Counted from the first letter of the stretch, positions 15,591 through 24,015 are shown. The stretch: DNA of 32,288 nucleotides from Actinomycetota bacterium (GCA_009702835.1 WLHF01000004.1:1-32288); one strand, 5' to 3'. Made by a program: numbers and translations. The notes: a model not told the origin generated them from the letters alone.

Positions 15591-15596
15591 ATCGTA
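15591..15596 (-). promoter_or_regulatory. Leaderless-type -10 box of the mannosyltransferase gene
   Basis: The minus strand reads TACGAT (15596-15591), then 7 nt, then the ATG at 15583. The same hexamer and spacing precede pth at 24010. On the opposite strand rsmI has only a weak candidate (GATGAT, 15623-15628, 6 nt before its ATG). Confidence 0.55.
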
Positions 15597-15634
15597 TGCG
15601 CTTACATGGGTGAAATTACTGAGATGATGGACCT

Positions 15635-16477
15635 ATGGCTCTCATATTGGCAGCGACCCCCCTTGGAAACCCTGGGGATGCAAGCGCGCGCCTAAAAGTT
15701 GCGATTGAGAGTGCATCGATTATCGCCGCCGAAGATTCGCGCAGATTTCATCGCTTGTGTTCAGATATCGAGGTTACTTTCACCGCACGAGTACTTTCAT
15801 TCTTTGAGGGCAATGAAGAGGATCGCACCCGCGAACTATTGAGTGAACTTCAAAATGGTGCGAGCGTTCTTGTTGTATCAGATGCCGGAATGCCAACGAT
15901 TAGTGATCCAGGTTTTCGTTTAATGCGGGATGCAATTAATCTTGGAATCGAAGTCAATGTTATTCCAGGACCAAGTGCGGTAACAATGGCAGTTGCACTA
16001 TCTGGTCTTCCAACAGATCGCTTTACTTTTGAGGGCTTTCCTCCTCGTGCATCGGGTGCGCGCTTGGCAAGCTTTGAAAAACTTCGACATGAAGAGCGCA
16101 CCATGGTCTTTTTTGAGGCACCACATCGCATAGGTGATTCTTTAGGCGATGCCGTTGCTGTTTTTGGTGCACAACGCAAAGCTGCGATCTGTCGCGAAAT
16201 GACCAAGCGTTATGAAGAAACTATTCGAGGTACATTGGCCGAACTTTCATCATGGGCAGATTCCAACGAGGTCCTCGGTGAAATCACTCTGGTAGTCGAG
16301 GGTGCATCCATGGATTCAGCGGCAATGACGGCCGATGAAATGGTTGTACGAGTACGTGAGTTTGAGGGCGCTGGAATGGATCGAAAGGCGGCGATTGCAT
16401 CAGTAGCCCAAGAGTTCGGGATTGCAAAGCGTATTGTTTATGCTGCGGTGGTCGATGCGAATAAGATGAGCACGTGA
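15635..16477 (+). CDS. rsmI: 16S rRNA (cytidine-1402 2'-O) methyltransferase RsmI
   Basis: The 280-residue protein has the tetrapyrrole-methylase fold of RsmI. Landmarks are LAATPLGNPGDASARL (4-19), AAEDSRRFHRL (33-43), VSDAGMPTISDPGFRL (SAM-binding loop, near 85), PGPSAVTMAVALSGLPTDRFTFEGFPPR (near 110-138) and EAPHRIGDSL. RsmI methylates the ribose of C1402 in the decoding centre together with RsmH. The small C-terminal helical domain (MDRKAAIASVAQEFG) is present. It is the first gene of a rightward group, and metG starts inside its last codons (GTGA overlap of 4 nt). Confidence 0.96.
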   Translation: MALILAATPLGNPGDASARLKVAIESASIIAAEDSRRFHRLCSDIEVTFTARVLSFFEGNEEDRTRELLSELQNGASVLVVSDAGMPTISDPGFRLMRDAINLGIEVNVIPGPSAVTMAVALSGLPTDRFTFEGFPPRASGARLASFEKLRHEERTMVFFEAPHRIGDSLGDAVAVFGAQRKAAICREMTKRYEETIRGTLAELSSWADSNEVLGEITLVVEGASMDSAAMTADEMVVRVREFEGAGMDRKAAIASVAQEFGIAKRIVYAAVVDANKMST

Positions 16478-18039
16478 GCAAATCCTTTTACCTAACGACG
16501 CCGATTTATTACGTCAACGATGCGCCCCATATTGGACATGCATACACAACTGTTGCCGGTGATGTTCTCACTCGTTGGCACCGTCAAAAGGGTGAGTCTG
16601 TCTGGTTTTTAACTGGAACCGATGAACACGGACAAAAAGTCATGCGCACAGCCCAAGAAAATAAAACCGCCCCACAGGACTGGGTAGATCGGCTGGTGCA
16701 GGATGCCTGGAAGCCCAACTGGGCCGCTCTAAATATCGCAAATGATGATTTCATCCGTACAACCGAAGAGCGCCACACAGTGCGCGTACAAAAATTCTTA
16801 CAATCCCTTAAAGACTCAGGGCATATCTATGCCGGCAAGTACGAGGGTCCGTACTGCGTTGGCTGCGAAGAGTTTAAATTACCTGGCGATCTGATTGAGA
16901 TCGATAACCAAAAATGCTGCCCCATCCATAGCAAGCCAATCGAGTTAGTAAATGAAAATAACTGGTTCTTTAAACTCTCTGCCTTTACCGATCAGCTACT
17001 CGAGCACTATCGCAAGAACCCCGATGCATGTGCGCCAGAAAGTGCACGTAATGAGGTCGTTTCATTCTTAGAGAGTGGAGTTTCAGATTTATCAATCTCT
17101 CGCTCGACCTTTGATTGGGGAATCCCAGTTCCGTGGGATACCGATCAAGTTGTCTATGTTTGGTTTGATGCGCTCTTAAATTATGCAACGGCCGTTGGCT
17201 TAACCGATGCACCTGGTAGTGAGGGTGGCAAAAAATTTGCAAACACATGGCCTGCCGATGTTCACTTAGTAGGTAAGGATATTTTGCGCTTTCACGCAGT
17301 TATTTGGCCAGCGATGTTAATGGCGGCGGGTCTAGATGTACCTAAGAAAGTATTTGCACATGGTTGGCTATTAGTTGGTGGCGAAAAGATGAGCAAAAGC
17401 AAGTTAACTGGAATCGCACCTAAGGACATCACTGATCATTTCGGTGTCGATGCATTTCGTTACTACTTCTTGCGTGCAATTCCATTTGGTAGTGATGGCT
17501 CATTCTCATGGGAGGATATGTCAGCTCGTTACACATCTGAGCTCGCAAATGACTTTGGCAACTTAGCATCGCGCTCTGCGGCAATGATAGAAAAATACTG
17601 TGGCGGAGTTCTACCTGCACTGAGCCATGATGCAGATTTAGAAGCGGCGTTGAGCAGTGCGGTCACAAGAGCCGATTCTGCAATGTGCGAACTGGATTTC
17701 CAGGGCGGAATCCTTGCAGTTATGGATTTTTGTAAGAAAGTCAACGGTTATGTCACTGAGAAAGAGCCGTGGATTCTGGCTAAAGATCCAGCAAATCAGC
17801 TCCAACTTGAGGGTATTTTGTACAACACGGCAGAATCACTTCGCGCACTCGCCGTTTTACTGCATCCAGTGATGCCTACTACCTGTGAAATTTTGTGGCA
17901 GAGCTTGGGTGCACAGGACAAGCTAGGCGATTTATCTGCGCAGAAAATTAGCGATGTAGCAACTTGGGGCCAGCTTCCAGCAGGTGCAAGGATTACTAAG
18001 ACACCAGTGTTATTTCCTCGCTTAGAAACGAGCGCATAA
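16474..18039 (+). CDS. metG: Methionyl-tRNA synthetase
   Basis: The 521-residue class I synthetase shows HIGH at 19-22 (PHIGHAYTT), the mobile loop KMSKS at 305-309, and the zinc-knuckle pair YCVGCEE and KCCPIH in the connective-peptide insertion. The anticodon-binding alpha bundle is C-terminal (KVNGYVTEKEPW). It charges tRNA-Met and initiator tRNA. The extra C-terminal tRNA-binding dimerisation domain of E. coli MetG is absent, as in mycobacterial enzymes. It starts with GTG inside the rsmI stop and is followed 5 nt later by tatD, so it is probably one transcript. Confidence 0.97.
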   Translation: MSKSFYLTTPIYYVNDAPHIGHAYTTVAGDVLTRWHRQKGESVWFLTGTDEHGQKVMRTAQENKTAPQDWVDRLVQDAWKPNWAALNIANDDFIRTTEERHTVRVQKFLQSLKDSGHIYAGKYEGPYCVGCEEFKLPGDLIEIDNQKCCPIHSKPIELVNENNWFFKLSAFTDQLLEHYRKNPDACAPESARNEVVSFLESGVSDLSISRSTFDWGIPVPWDTDQVVYVWFDALLNYATAVGLTDAPGSEGGKKFANTWPADVHLVGKDILRFHAVIWPAMLMAAGLDVPKKVFAHGWLLVGGEKMSKSKLTGIAPKDITDHFGVDAFRYYFLRAIPFGSDGSFSWEDMSARYTSELANDFGNLASRSAAMIEKYCGGVLPALSHDADLEAALSSAVTRADSAMCELDFQGGILAVMDFCKKVNGYVTEKEPWILAKDPANQLQLEGILYNTAESLRALAVLLHPVMPTTCEILWQSLGAQDKLGDLSAQKISDVATWGQLPAGARITKTPVLFPRLETSA

Positions 18040-18044
18040 GAGAT

Positions 18045-18905
18045 ATGGCCGATCGTCACAACCGCGATATTGATCGCCCACGTGCGCCGTTACCAGAGCC
18101 TCTACCAGTTGCAACAGTTGATTCGCATGCGCATATGGAGATCATCACCGACACCGCACCTGATTCACAAGAAGTTGCAGATATAATTAACGAAGCAAAA
18201 TCAGTAAACGTTGATCGCATTGTCCAAGTTGGCTACTCTGCCAAACAATCAAAATGGTGCGTCGCAGCGGCAGAGAAATGGAACACATCAGTTTTAGCTG
18301 CAGTTGCGTTGCATCCAAATGAGGCACCAGTTATCGCCGATATCGAGGCCGACTGGGCAGTGATTGCCAAGTTAGCCGAACACCCACGTGTGCGTGCGAT
18401 TGGAGAGACAGGTCTAGATTATTTTCGAACTCCACCAGAGCTACGCGGGCGCCAGCAGGAGTCTTTCAAATGGCATATTGAGTTAGCTAAGAAAACAAAA
18501 AAAGCATTAGTAATTCACGATCGTGATTCTCATGATGATGTCTTATCTGTGCTGCTTGAGGTTGGCGCCCCAGAAAAGACTATCTTTCACTGTTTTTCTG
18601 GCGATGTCGCAATGGCTAAAACCTGTATCGAGCGCGGTTACACACTCTCATTTGCCGGCACATTAACCTTTAAGAACGCACCAGGCCTTCGCGAAGCGCT
18701 CAAACTTGTCCCTATCGATCAGTTATTAGTTGAAACCGATTCACCATTTTTAGCTCCGATGCCACACCGAGGTGCCGGCAACACTCCTGCCCAGATTGCA
18801 ACAATCGTAAGGGCCATGGCCACAGAGCGAAAAAGTGATCTTGGCGAACTCGCCTTTGCATTAAGTAAAAATGCTGAGCGCATATTTGGAAGCTTCGCAC
18901 CATGA
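18045..18905 (+). CDS. tatD: TatD-family metal-dependent hydrolase
   Basis: The 286-residue TIM-barrel amidohydrolase has the family metal-ligand motifs: DSHAHME (first two His), GETGLDYFR (the catalytic Glu region), VIHDRDSHDD, IFHCFSGD and VETDSPFLAP (the final Asp). TatD enzymes are Mg-dependent 3'-5' DNases, often tied to DNA quality control. The first 20 residues are hydrophilic and extra compared with E. coli TatD, which is common in Actinobacteria. In mycobacteria rpfB lies between tatD and the rRNA dimethylase; here tatD overlaps rsmA by 4 nt. Confidence 0.94.
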   Translation: MADRHNRDIDRPRAPLPEPLPVATVDSHAHMEIITDTAPDSQEVADIINEAKSVNVDRIVQVGYSAKQSKWCVAAAEKWNTSVLAAVALHPNEAPVIADIEADWAVIAKLAEHPRVRAIGETGLDYFRTPPELRGRQQESFKWHIELAKKTKKALVIHDRDSHDDVLSVLLEVGAPEKTIFHCFSGDVAMAKTCIERGYTLSFAGTLTFKNAPGLREALKLVPIDQLLVETDSPFLAPMPHRGAGNTPAQIATIVRAMATERKSDLGELAFALSKNAERIFGSFAP

Positions 18906-19744
18906 ACCTGCTTGGTGCAGCCCAGATTCGCGAACTCGCAGCGGCTCTAGATTTAAAACCATCAAAATCTCTGGGACAGAACTTCGTCATTGACTCGAAT
19001 ATTTGTACCAAGATTGTGCGCATAGCAGGTGTAACAAAAGATGACATCGCTTTAGAAATCGGCCCTGGTCTAGGTTCATTAACCTTAGCTTTACTGCACA
19101 GTGCCGCATCGGTAGTAGCAGTTGAAATCGATCACCGTCTTGCAACTCAACTTCCAATCACAGTTGAACAACACTACGAACACCCCGAAAACTTAACAGT
19201 GATCAAGAGAGATGCATTGACGTTGGTAGATTTACCGGTGCAGCCAACTGTTTTAGTAGCAAACCTGCCCTACAACGTCTCTGTTCCAGTGCTCCTACAT
19301 TTATTAGAGAGATTTCCAACGTTGCGCACCGGAGTTGTTATGGTTCAAGCCGAGGTTGCAGATCGATTAGCTGGTAGCCCCGGTACGAAGGAGTATGGAA
19401 TCCCATCGGTAAAAGCCGCCTGGTGGGCCGAGGTTAAAGGGGCGGGATCAGTATCGAGATCGGTTTTTTGGCCAGCTCCCAACGTTGATTCAAAGCTCGT
19501 ATCTTTTACGCGCCGTGCAACACCAGGTGATGAGCTATTGCGTAAGAAAACCTTTGCAATAATTGATGGCGCATTTGCCCAACGCCGCAAGATGTTGCGA
19601 TCGGCTCTCTCCTCCCTCTATGGCTCATCTTCAGCGGCCGAAGAGATTCTTCAGCGTGCAGGAATAGATCCGACGCTTCGCGGAGAGGCCTTAGAGATTT
19701 CAAGTTTTTGCGCCATCGCCGCAGTTGCACCTGACATTTTCTAA
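18902..19744 (+). CDS. rsmA: 16S rRNA dimethyladenosine transferase RsmA (KsgA)
   Basis: The 280-residue protein has all signatures: KSLGQNFVIDSNICTKIV (20-37), the SAM-binding LEIGPGLGSLTLALL (50-64), VEIDHRL, and the adenine-binding NLPYNVSVPVLLHLL (about 121-135, N-L-P-Y). The C-terminal helical domain follows (FAQRRKMLRSALSSL). It dimethylates A1518 and A1519 of 16S rRNA late in 30S assembly. The ATG overlaps the tatD stop (ATGA), indicating translational coupling. The ispE gene follows after 21 nt with its own leaderless promoter inside and after this gene's end. Confidence 0.97.
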   Translation: MNLLGAAQIRELAAALDLKPSKSLGQNFVIDSNICTKIVRIAGVTKDDIALEIGPGLGSLTLALLHSAASVVAVEIDHRLATQLPITVEQHYEHPENLTVIKRDALTLVDLPVQPTVLVANLPYNVSVPVLLHLLERFPTLRTGVVMVQAEVADRLAGSPGTKEYGIPSVKAAWWAEVKGAGSVSRSVFWPAPNVDSKLVSFTRRATPGDELLRKKTFAIIDGAFAQRRKMLRSALSSLYGSSSAAEEILQRAGIDPTLRGEALEISSFCAIAAVAPDIF

Positions 19745-19759
19745 TCAAGGCAATAGGGT
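19731..19759 (+). promoter_or_regulatory. Leaderless-type promoter of ispE
   Basis: A -35-like CTGACA (19731-19736), 17 nt, and a -10 box TAGGGT (19754-19759) lead to the ATG at 19766 after 6 nt. The -35 box lies in the last codons of rsmA. No Shine-Dalgarno sequence precedes ispE. Confidence 0.5.
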
Positions 19760-19765
19760 CAATTC

Positions 19766-20680
19766 ATGCCAGTAAAGAGTGTGACCGTGCGCGTTCCGGC
19801 AAAGGTCAACCTTCAATTATCAGTTGGTCCACGAGAGGCAGATGGCTTTCATAACCTCGTAACCGTTTTTCAAGCTATCTCAATCTTTGATGATGTCACG
19901 GTAACTTTTGGCCCCCCAAAGAGCGGGCTTAGTATTTCAATTACTGGTGATCAAAGACATGGAGTTCCGGCCGATGATAGTAATTTGGCGATAAAGGCGA
20001 TTGCTTTAATGGCCAAAGAGTACGACTTAGAAATTGATTCCCATGTTGAGATTAAGAAATTAATCCCAGTTGCCGGTGGCATGGCAGGTGGAAGTGCAGA
20101 TGCCGCCGCTGCAATCGTCGCAATTGATTATTTGTATTCACTCGGAATGAGCCGGGAAGAGATGGCTGAAATCGCCGCACAGTTAGGTAGCGATGTTCCA
20201 TTTATGTTAAGCGGCGGAACAGCGATTGGGACGGGCCATGGTGATCAGCTAACTGCAGCCCTCTCGCGCGGTACTTATCACTGGGTATTAGCCCTATCGA
20301 GTATTGGTTTATCTACCCCTGCCATATATAGCGAATGTGATCGTCTGCGTTCAGAGTCTGAAATTGCAGAGCCTCAAACAAATGAACTGTTAATGCAGGC
20401 GCTACTGGCAGCAGATCCAAAATCAGTTGGCGCACATTTAGTAAATGATTTGCAGGCGGCGGCATGTTCATTGCGCCCTGCACTGCGATTGGTTCTAGAT
20501 GTTGGCCAAGAGTATGGAGCACTCGGTGCCTTAGTTTCAGGCTCTGGTCCAACCGTTGCATTTTTAGTTACCGATGAAGAGGCGGGCCTTGATTTAGCGG
20601 TAGCGCTAACTGCAAGTGGCGTCGTCGGAAGCGTTGCACGCGCATATGGACCAGTTGCAGGGGCGAAAGTTCTTACCTAA
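19766..20680 (+). CDS. ispE: 4-diphosphocytidyl-2-C-methyl-D-erythritol kinase
   Basis: The 304-residue GHMP kinase has RVPAKVNLQLSVGPREADGFHNL (substrate-binding N-terminus, about 8-30), the ATP-binding glycine loop PVAGGMAGGSADAAAA (about 105-120), LGSDVPFMLSGGTAIGTGHGD and a C-terminal VSGSGPTVAFLV. It phosphorylates CDP-ME in the MEP (non-mevalonate) isoprenoid pathway, feeding polyprenyl carriers needed for cell wall and for the PMT upstream. The start at 19766 is set by the promoter spacing. Synteny equals Rv1011. Confidence 0.96.
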   Translation: MPVKSVTVRVPAKVNLQLSVGPREADGFHNLVTVFQAISIFDDVTVTFGPPKSGLSISITGDQRHGVPADDSNLAIKAIALMAKEYDLEIDSHVEIKKLIPVAGGMAGGSADAAAAIVAIDYLYSLGMSREEMAEIAAQLGSDVPFMLSGGTAIGTGHGDQLTAALSRGTYHWVLALSSIGLSTPAIYSECDRLRSESEIAEPQTNELLMQALLAADPKSVGAHLVNDLQAAACSLRPALRLVLDVGQEYGALGALVSGSGPTVAFLVTDEEAGLDLAVALTASGVVGSVARAYGPVAGAKVLT

Positions 20681-20732
20681 TTACCTGCGCTAATGGTCAC
20701 GAGCACCACCCTTTATAAGGGAGAATATGGGT

Positions 20733-20804
20733 TCCGCCATTGTGTAGTGGCTAGCACATGGGCCTTTGAAGCCCAGGGTCCAGGATCGATACCTGGTGGC
20801 GGAG
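20733..20804 (+). tRNA. tRNA-Gln (anticodon TTG)
   Basis: The acceptor stem TCCGCCA (20733-20739) pairs with TGGCGGA (20797-20803), with discriminator G at 20804 as expected for tRNA-Gln. The anticodon stem TGGGC/GCCCA encloses CTTTGAA with anticodon TTG. The T arm has CCAGG and CCTGG. No CCA is encoded. A TATAAG-like box at 20714-20719 could be its -10. The glmU -10 box starts 4 nt after the tRNA end, so the glmU promoter spacer lies inside this gene. Confidence 0.97.
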
Positions 20805-20807
20805 CGA

Positions 20808-20813
20808 TAGACT
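20808..20813 (+). promoter_or_regulatory. Leaderless-type -10 box of glmU, abutting tRNA-Gln
   Basis: TAGACT (20808-20813) is followed by 6 nt and the GTG start of glmU at 20820. It begins three bases after the discriminator base of tRNA-Gln, so any -35 element must lie within the tRNA T arm (around 20784-20790, GATCGAT, which is not consensus). Confidence 0.5.
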
Positions 20814-20819
20814 TCACTC

Positions 20820-22238
20820 GTGGCCTTAGAAACCGTGATTATTCTCGCAGCAGGCGACGGAACACGGATGAAATCAAGCCAAGCAAAAGTTCTTCATAGC
20901 GTTGCAGGACGTTCATTACTTGGACATGTACTTGCCGCAGTTGCTCACCTAAATCCAGCACAGATTCGCATCGTTGTTGGCGCTAATCGCATAGGCGTTG
21001 AGGCACATATCGCCGAGATTTCACCATCTGCAACAACTGTCTACCAAGAAAAGCGTGGCGGCACTGGCCACGCTACTCAGCTAGCGCTCGCAGGTAATAC
21101 CCCACGTGGCACCGTCTTAGTTTTAGCTGGTGATACCCCGATGCTGACAGGTCAATCATTGGCAACGTTTTTAGATGCGCATAGCGCAGGAAAATTCGCA
21201 GCATCGGTACTAACTGCAGAACACCCCGATCCATCGGGTTATGGACGCATTATTCGTGATGCTAACGATGAGCTTTTGAGCATTGTTGAAGAGCGCGATG
21301 CTAGCGAAAAAGAGAAGTTTATTTTTGAGATTAACTCAGGCGTGTATGCCTTTGATGGCGCAAAGTTAGCTGGTGCGATTGGGCAGATTACGGATTCAAA
21401 TTCGCAGGGGGAGCTTTATTTAACCGATGTGATTGGAATCTTAAAAAACGCGGGCGAATCAATCGCCGCAATAATAATCGAAGATTTCACCGAGATTTTA
21501 GGTGTTAATGATCGTGTCCAACTGGCTGAAAGTGCAGCGCTTCTGCGCGATCGAATCAATGATCAATGGATGCGCGAAGGTGTCACGATTATTGATCCAA
21601 CTACAACATGGATTGATGCAACAGCGACTCTGGCAAAAGATGTCACGTTGCATCCAGGTAGCGCGATTTTGGGGCTAACAACTATTGCATCTGGCGCCGT
21701 TATTGGCCCGCGTACAACGCTGACAAACTGTGTAGTAAAAGAGAGCGCATCAGTTCTTGAATCTATAGCCACAGATACTGTTATTGGCCAGGCCGCAACT
21801 GTCGGACCATTTACATATCTACGCAGTGGAACAGTGCTTGGCGATAGCGCAAAGGCGGGGGCCTTCGTCGAGATGAAAAACTCAAGCCTAGGCACTGGCT
21901 CAAAAGTTCCGCACCTTTCATATGTCGGAGATGCAACTATCGGCGAGGGCAGCAATATCGGTGCAGCGACAATCTTTGTGAACTACGACGGCGTTGAGAA
22001 GCATCACACAACGGTCGGTGATCATGTGCGCATCGGCAGCGACACAATGCTGATAGCACCTGTATCTATTGGCGATGGTGCGTATACGGCCGCTGGATCT
22101 GTGATTACAGAAGATGTTCCAGCAGGCGCGATTGGAGTTGGCAGAGCTAAGCAGAGAAATGTATTAGATTGGGTCCTGCGTAAGCGCGTAGGCAGTAAAT
22201 CTGCGCAAGCAGCCGAGGCAAGCGATAAGAAGGGCTAA
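20820..22238 (+). CDS. glmU: Bifunctional UDP-GlcNAc pyrophosphorylase / glucosamine-1-P acetyltransferase
   Basis: The 472-residue protein starts at GTG with the nucleotidyltransferase motif LAAGDGTRMKSSQAKVLH (9-26). QEKRGGTGHATQLAL and VLAGDTPML follow, and a C-terminal left-handed beta-helix of hexapeptide repeats starts at about 250. The acetyltransferase site region is recognisable: FVEMKNSSLGTGSKVPHLSYVGDA and NIGAATIFVNYDG. It makes UDP-GlcNAc for peptidoglycan. The tail after about 450 is short and charged; actinobacterial GlmU often has such an extension. The start rests on the leaderless -10 box and on position of the LAAG motif. The prs gene begins 2 nt after the stop. Confidence 0.97.
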   Translation: MALETVIILAAGDGTRMKSSQAKVLHSVAGRSLLGHVLAAVAHLNPAQIRIVVGANRIGVEAHIAEISPSATTVYQEKRGGTGHATQLALAGNTPRGTVLVLAGDTPMLTGQSLATFLDAHSAGKFAASVLTAEHPDPSGYGRIIRDANDELLSIVEERDASEKEKFIFEINSGVYAFDGAKLAGAIGQITDSNSQGELYLTDVIGILKNAGESIAAIIIEDFTEILGVNDRVQLAESAALLRDRINDQWMREGVTIIDPTTTWIDATATLAKDVTLHPGSAILGLTTIASGAVIGPRTTLTNCVVKESASVLESIATDTVIGQAATVGPFTYLRSGTVLGDSAKAGAFVEMKNSSLGTGSKVPHLSYVGDATIGEGSNIGAATIFVNYDGVEKHHTTVGDHVRIGSDTMLIAPVSIGDGAYTAAGSVITEDVPAGAIGVGRAKQRNVLDWVLRKRVGSKSAQAAEASDKKG

Positions 22239-22240
22239 AC

Positions 22241-23221
22241 ATGGGAGAGATCCGGTTATCTTCTGAAAAACGACTACGTTTATTTTCAGGACGCGGATAC
22301 CCCGAACTAGCCGATGATGTGGCATCTGAACTCGGTGTTGAGTTAACCCCAACCTCGGCTTACGACTTTTCTAATGGTGAAATCTTTGTTCGCTTCGAAG
22401 AATCAGTTCGTGGGTGTGATGCATTTGTTCTGCAAAGCCACACTGCACCGGTCAACAAGCAGATTATGGAACAGCTCATCATGGTCGATGCACTCAAGCG
22501 CGCATCAGCTAAGCGAATTACAGTTGTCACACCCTTTTATGGTTATGCACGTCAAGATAAGAAACATCGCGGACGCGAACCAATCTCTGCACGTCTAATG
22601 GCCGATCTCTTTAAAACAGCTGGTGCTGATCGTTTAATGGTTGTAGATCTTCACGCTTCACAGATTCAAGGCTTCTTTGATGGCCCAGTAGATCACCTCT
22701 TTGCTCTACCAATGCTTGCAAACTATGTTGGTAGCAAAGTTGATCGCAGCCGTTTAACAATCGTCTCTCCAGACTCTGGTCGCGTACGTGTTGCCGAGCG
22801 CTGGTCAGATCTCTTAGGTGGCTGCCCAATTGCATTTATTCATAAGACACGTGATCCTCGAGTGCCTAATGAGGCCGTTGTCGGTCGCGTTGTTGGTGAT
22901 GTACAAGGTCAGACATGCGTAGTTATCGATGACATGATCGATACAGCGGGCACAATTGCAAAGGCGGTAGAAGCCTTATTTGAAGCTGGCGCAAAAGATG
23001 TCATCGTCGCTGCAACTCACGGAGTCTTTTCTGGCCCAGCCATTGAGCGCCTGCGCGATTGCAAAGCATCAGAAGTTGTTATTACAAATACGCTTCCGAT
23101 ATCAGAGGAGCAAAAGTTCGAGGGACTTACAGTCCTCTCGATTGCACCGCTTCTAGCTCGGGCAATCCGCGAAGTCTTTGAAGATGGCTCAGTAACAAGC
23201 CTCTTTGACGGCCACTCATAA
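22241..23221 (+). CDS. prs: Ribose-phosphate pyrophosphokinase
   Basis: The 326-residue protein shows NGEIFVRFEESVRGCDAFVLQS (about 45-66), the ATP-binding YGYARQDKKHRGREPISARLMADL region (about 102-125), DLHASQIQGFFDGPVDHL, and the PRPP-binding VVIDDMIDTAGTIAKAVEAL. The catalytic flexible-loop residues KKHRGR are intact. It makes PRPP from ribose-5-phosphate and ATP for purine, pyrimidine, His and Trp synthesis. It follows glmU by 2 nt without its own clear promoter. A new promoter lies directly after its stop. Confidence 0.97.
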   Translation: MGEIRLSSEKRLRLFSGRGYPELADDVASELGVELTPTSAYDFSNGEIFVRFEESVRGCDAFVLQSHTAPVNKQIMEQLIMVDALKRASAKRITVVTPFYGYARQDKKHRGREPISARLMADLFKTAGADRLMVVDLHASQIQGFFDGPVDHLFALPMLANYVGSKVDRSRLTIVSPDSGRVRVAERWSDLLGGCPIAFIHKTRDPRVPNEAVVGRVVGDVQGQTCVVIDDMIDTAGTIAKAVEALFEAGAKDVIVAATHGVFSGPAIERLRDCKASEVVITNTLPISEEQKFEGLTVLSIAPLLARAIREVFEDGSVTSLFDGHS

Positions 23222-23228
23222 GCCTAAT

Positions 23229-23258
23229 TTGCACAATCTCGTCTGCACAGGCTAATCT
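23229..23258 (+). promoter_or_regulatory. Promoter of rplY
   Basis: TTGCAC (23229-23234), an 18-nt spacer and TAATCT (23253-23258) form a good vegetative promoter right after prs. Transcription would start near 23265, giving an untranslated leader of about 105 nt, long for this window. Confidence 0.6.
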
Positions 23259-23307
23259 TTGGGCTGTTCCGGCGAGGGTATGAATTTATTTCCGTAATCG
23301 ACGGTTT

Positions 23308-23321
23308 AGGATTTAAATCCT
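23308..23321. promoter_or_regulatory. 14-bp perfect palindrome in the rplY leader
   Basis: AGGATTTAAATCCT is a perfect inverted repeat without a loop, located within the predicted 5' untranslated region of rplY. It may be a dimeric-protein operator or part of an RNA structure. A perfect 14-bp palindrome is unlikely but not impossible by chance in 32 kb. Confidence 0.4.
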
Positions 23322-23372
23322 TACTGGAACTTTGTGTTCAAACCGAAGTTTTCACTAGAGGAGTAATTCAAA

Positions 23373-24005
23373 ATGGCAGAGATCACTATCAACGGTGTTG
23401 TTCGTACCGAATTTGGTAAGGGCGCATCACGTCGTGCACGTCGCGATGGTTTAGTTCCTGCCGTTATTTACGGTCATGGTGAAAAGCCACAGCACATCAC
23501 ACTGCCAGCACGCGAACTTGGCGTTGCTCTGAAGCAGTCAAACGTTTTGCTCGACATCGTTATCGATGGAAAGACTGAGCTCACACTTCCAAAGGCGATT
23601 GTGCGCCATCCACTTAAGCAGATCCTCGAGCACATCGACTTGGTTCTTGTTCGTCGTGGAGAAAAAGTTGTCGTTTCTGTTCCTGTCCATGCAATCGGTG
23701 AGCATGATCGCGATGGTGTACTTGAGCATGTAAACAACACAATCGACGTACGCGTTGAGGCAACTGCAATCCCTAACTTCTTAGAGCTCGATATCACTGG
23801 TCTTGCAGCCGGTACATCACTGTATGCAGGCGATGTAGTTCTGCCAGCAGGCGTTGAACTCGAATCAGATGTAAAGATGATCGTGATTCACGTATCAGAG
23901 CGCGCAACTATCGTTGAAGAAGTAGCGCCAGTAGCCGTGGCAGCCGATGCAGCAGCTGGAGCCGATGCAGCAGCTGCAGCTGATACCGAAAAGAAGGACG
24001 CCTAA
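23373..24005 (+). CDS. rplY: 50S ribosomal protein L25, CTC/TL5 form
   Basis: The 210-residue protein has an N-terminal L25 5S-rRNA-binding domain (about 1-95, beginning with GKGASRRARRDGLVPAVIYGHG) and a C-terminal TL5/CTC beta domain (about 96-185). A low-complexity Ala/Asp tail (about 186-210) ends the protein, as in other actinobacterial general-stress CTC proteins. A strong ribosome site GAGGAG lies about 8 nt before the ATG, in contrast to the leaderless neighbours. The order prs-rplY-pth is conserved in many Gram-positive bacteria. Confidence 0.97.
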   Translation: MAEITINGVVRTEFGKGASRRARRDGLVPAVIYGHGEKPQHITLPARELGVALKQSNVLLDIVIDGKTELTLPKAIVRHPLKQILEHIDLVLVRRGEKVVVSVPVHAIGEHDRDGVLEHVNNTIDVRVEATAIPNFLELDITGLAAGTSLYAGDVVLPAGVELESDVKMIVIHVSERATIVEEVAPVAVAADAAAGADAAAAADTEKKDA

Positions 24006-24009
24006 CCCT

Positions 24010-24015
24010 TACGAT
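24010..24015 (+). promoter_or_regulatory. Leaderless-type -10 box of pth
   Basis: TACGAT (24010-24015) begins four bases after the rplY stop and is followed by 7 nt and the pth ATG at 24023. It repeats the arrangement found before the mannosyltransferase gene. Confidence 0.5.

Noticed and set aside
20693-20899. 68-codon plus-strand ORF covering tRNA-Gln and the start of glmU
   Set aside because: It reads through a clear tRNA cloverleaf and is out of frame with glmU.
23941-23995. Repetitive GCAGC/GATGCAG stretch at the end of rplY as a DNA repeat element
   Set aside because: It encodes the Ala/Asp-rich tail typical of CTC-type L25 and is explained by coding of low-complexity protein.
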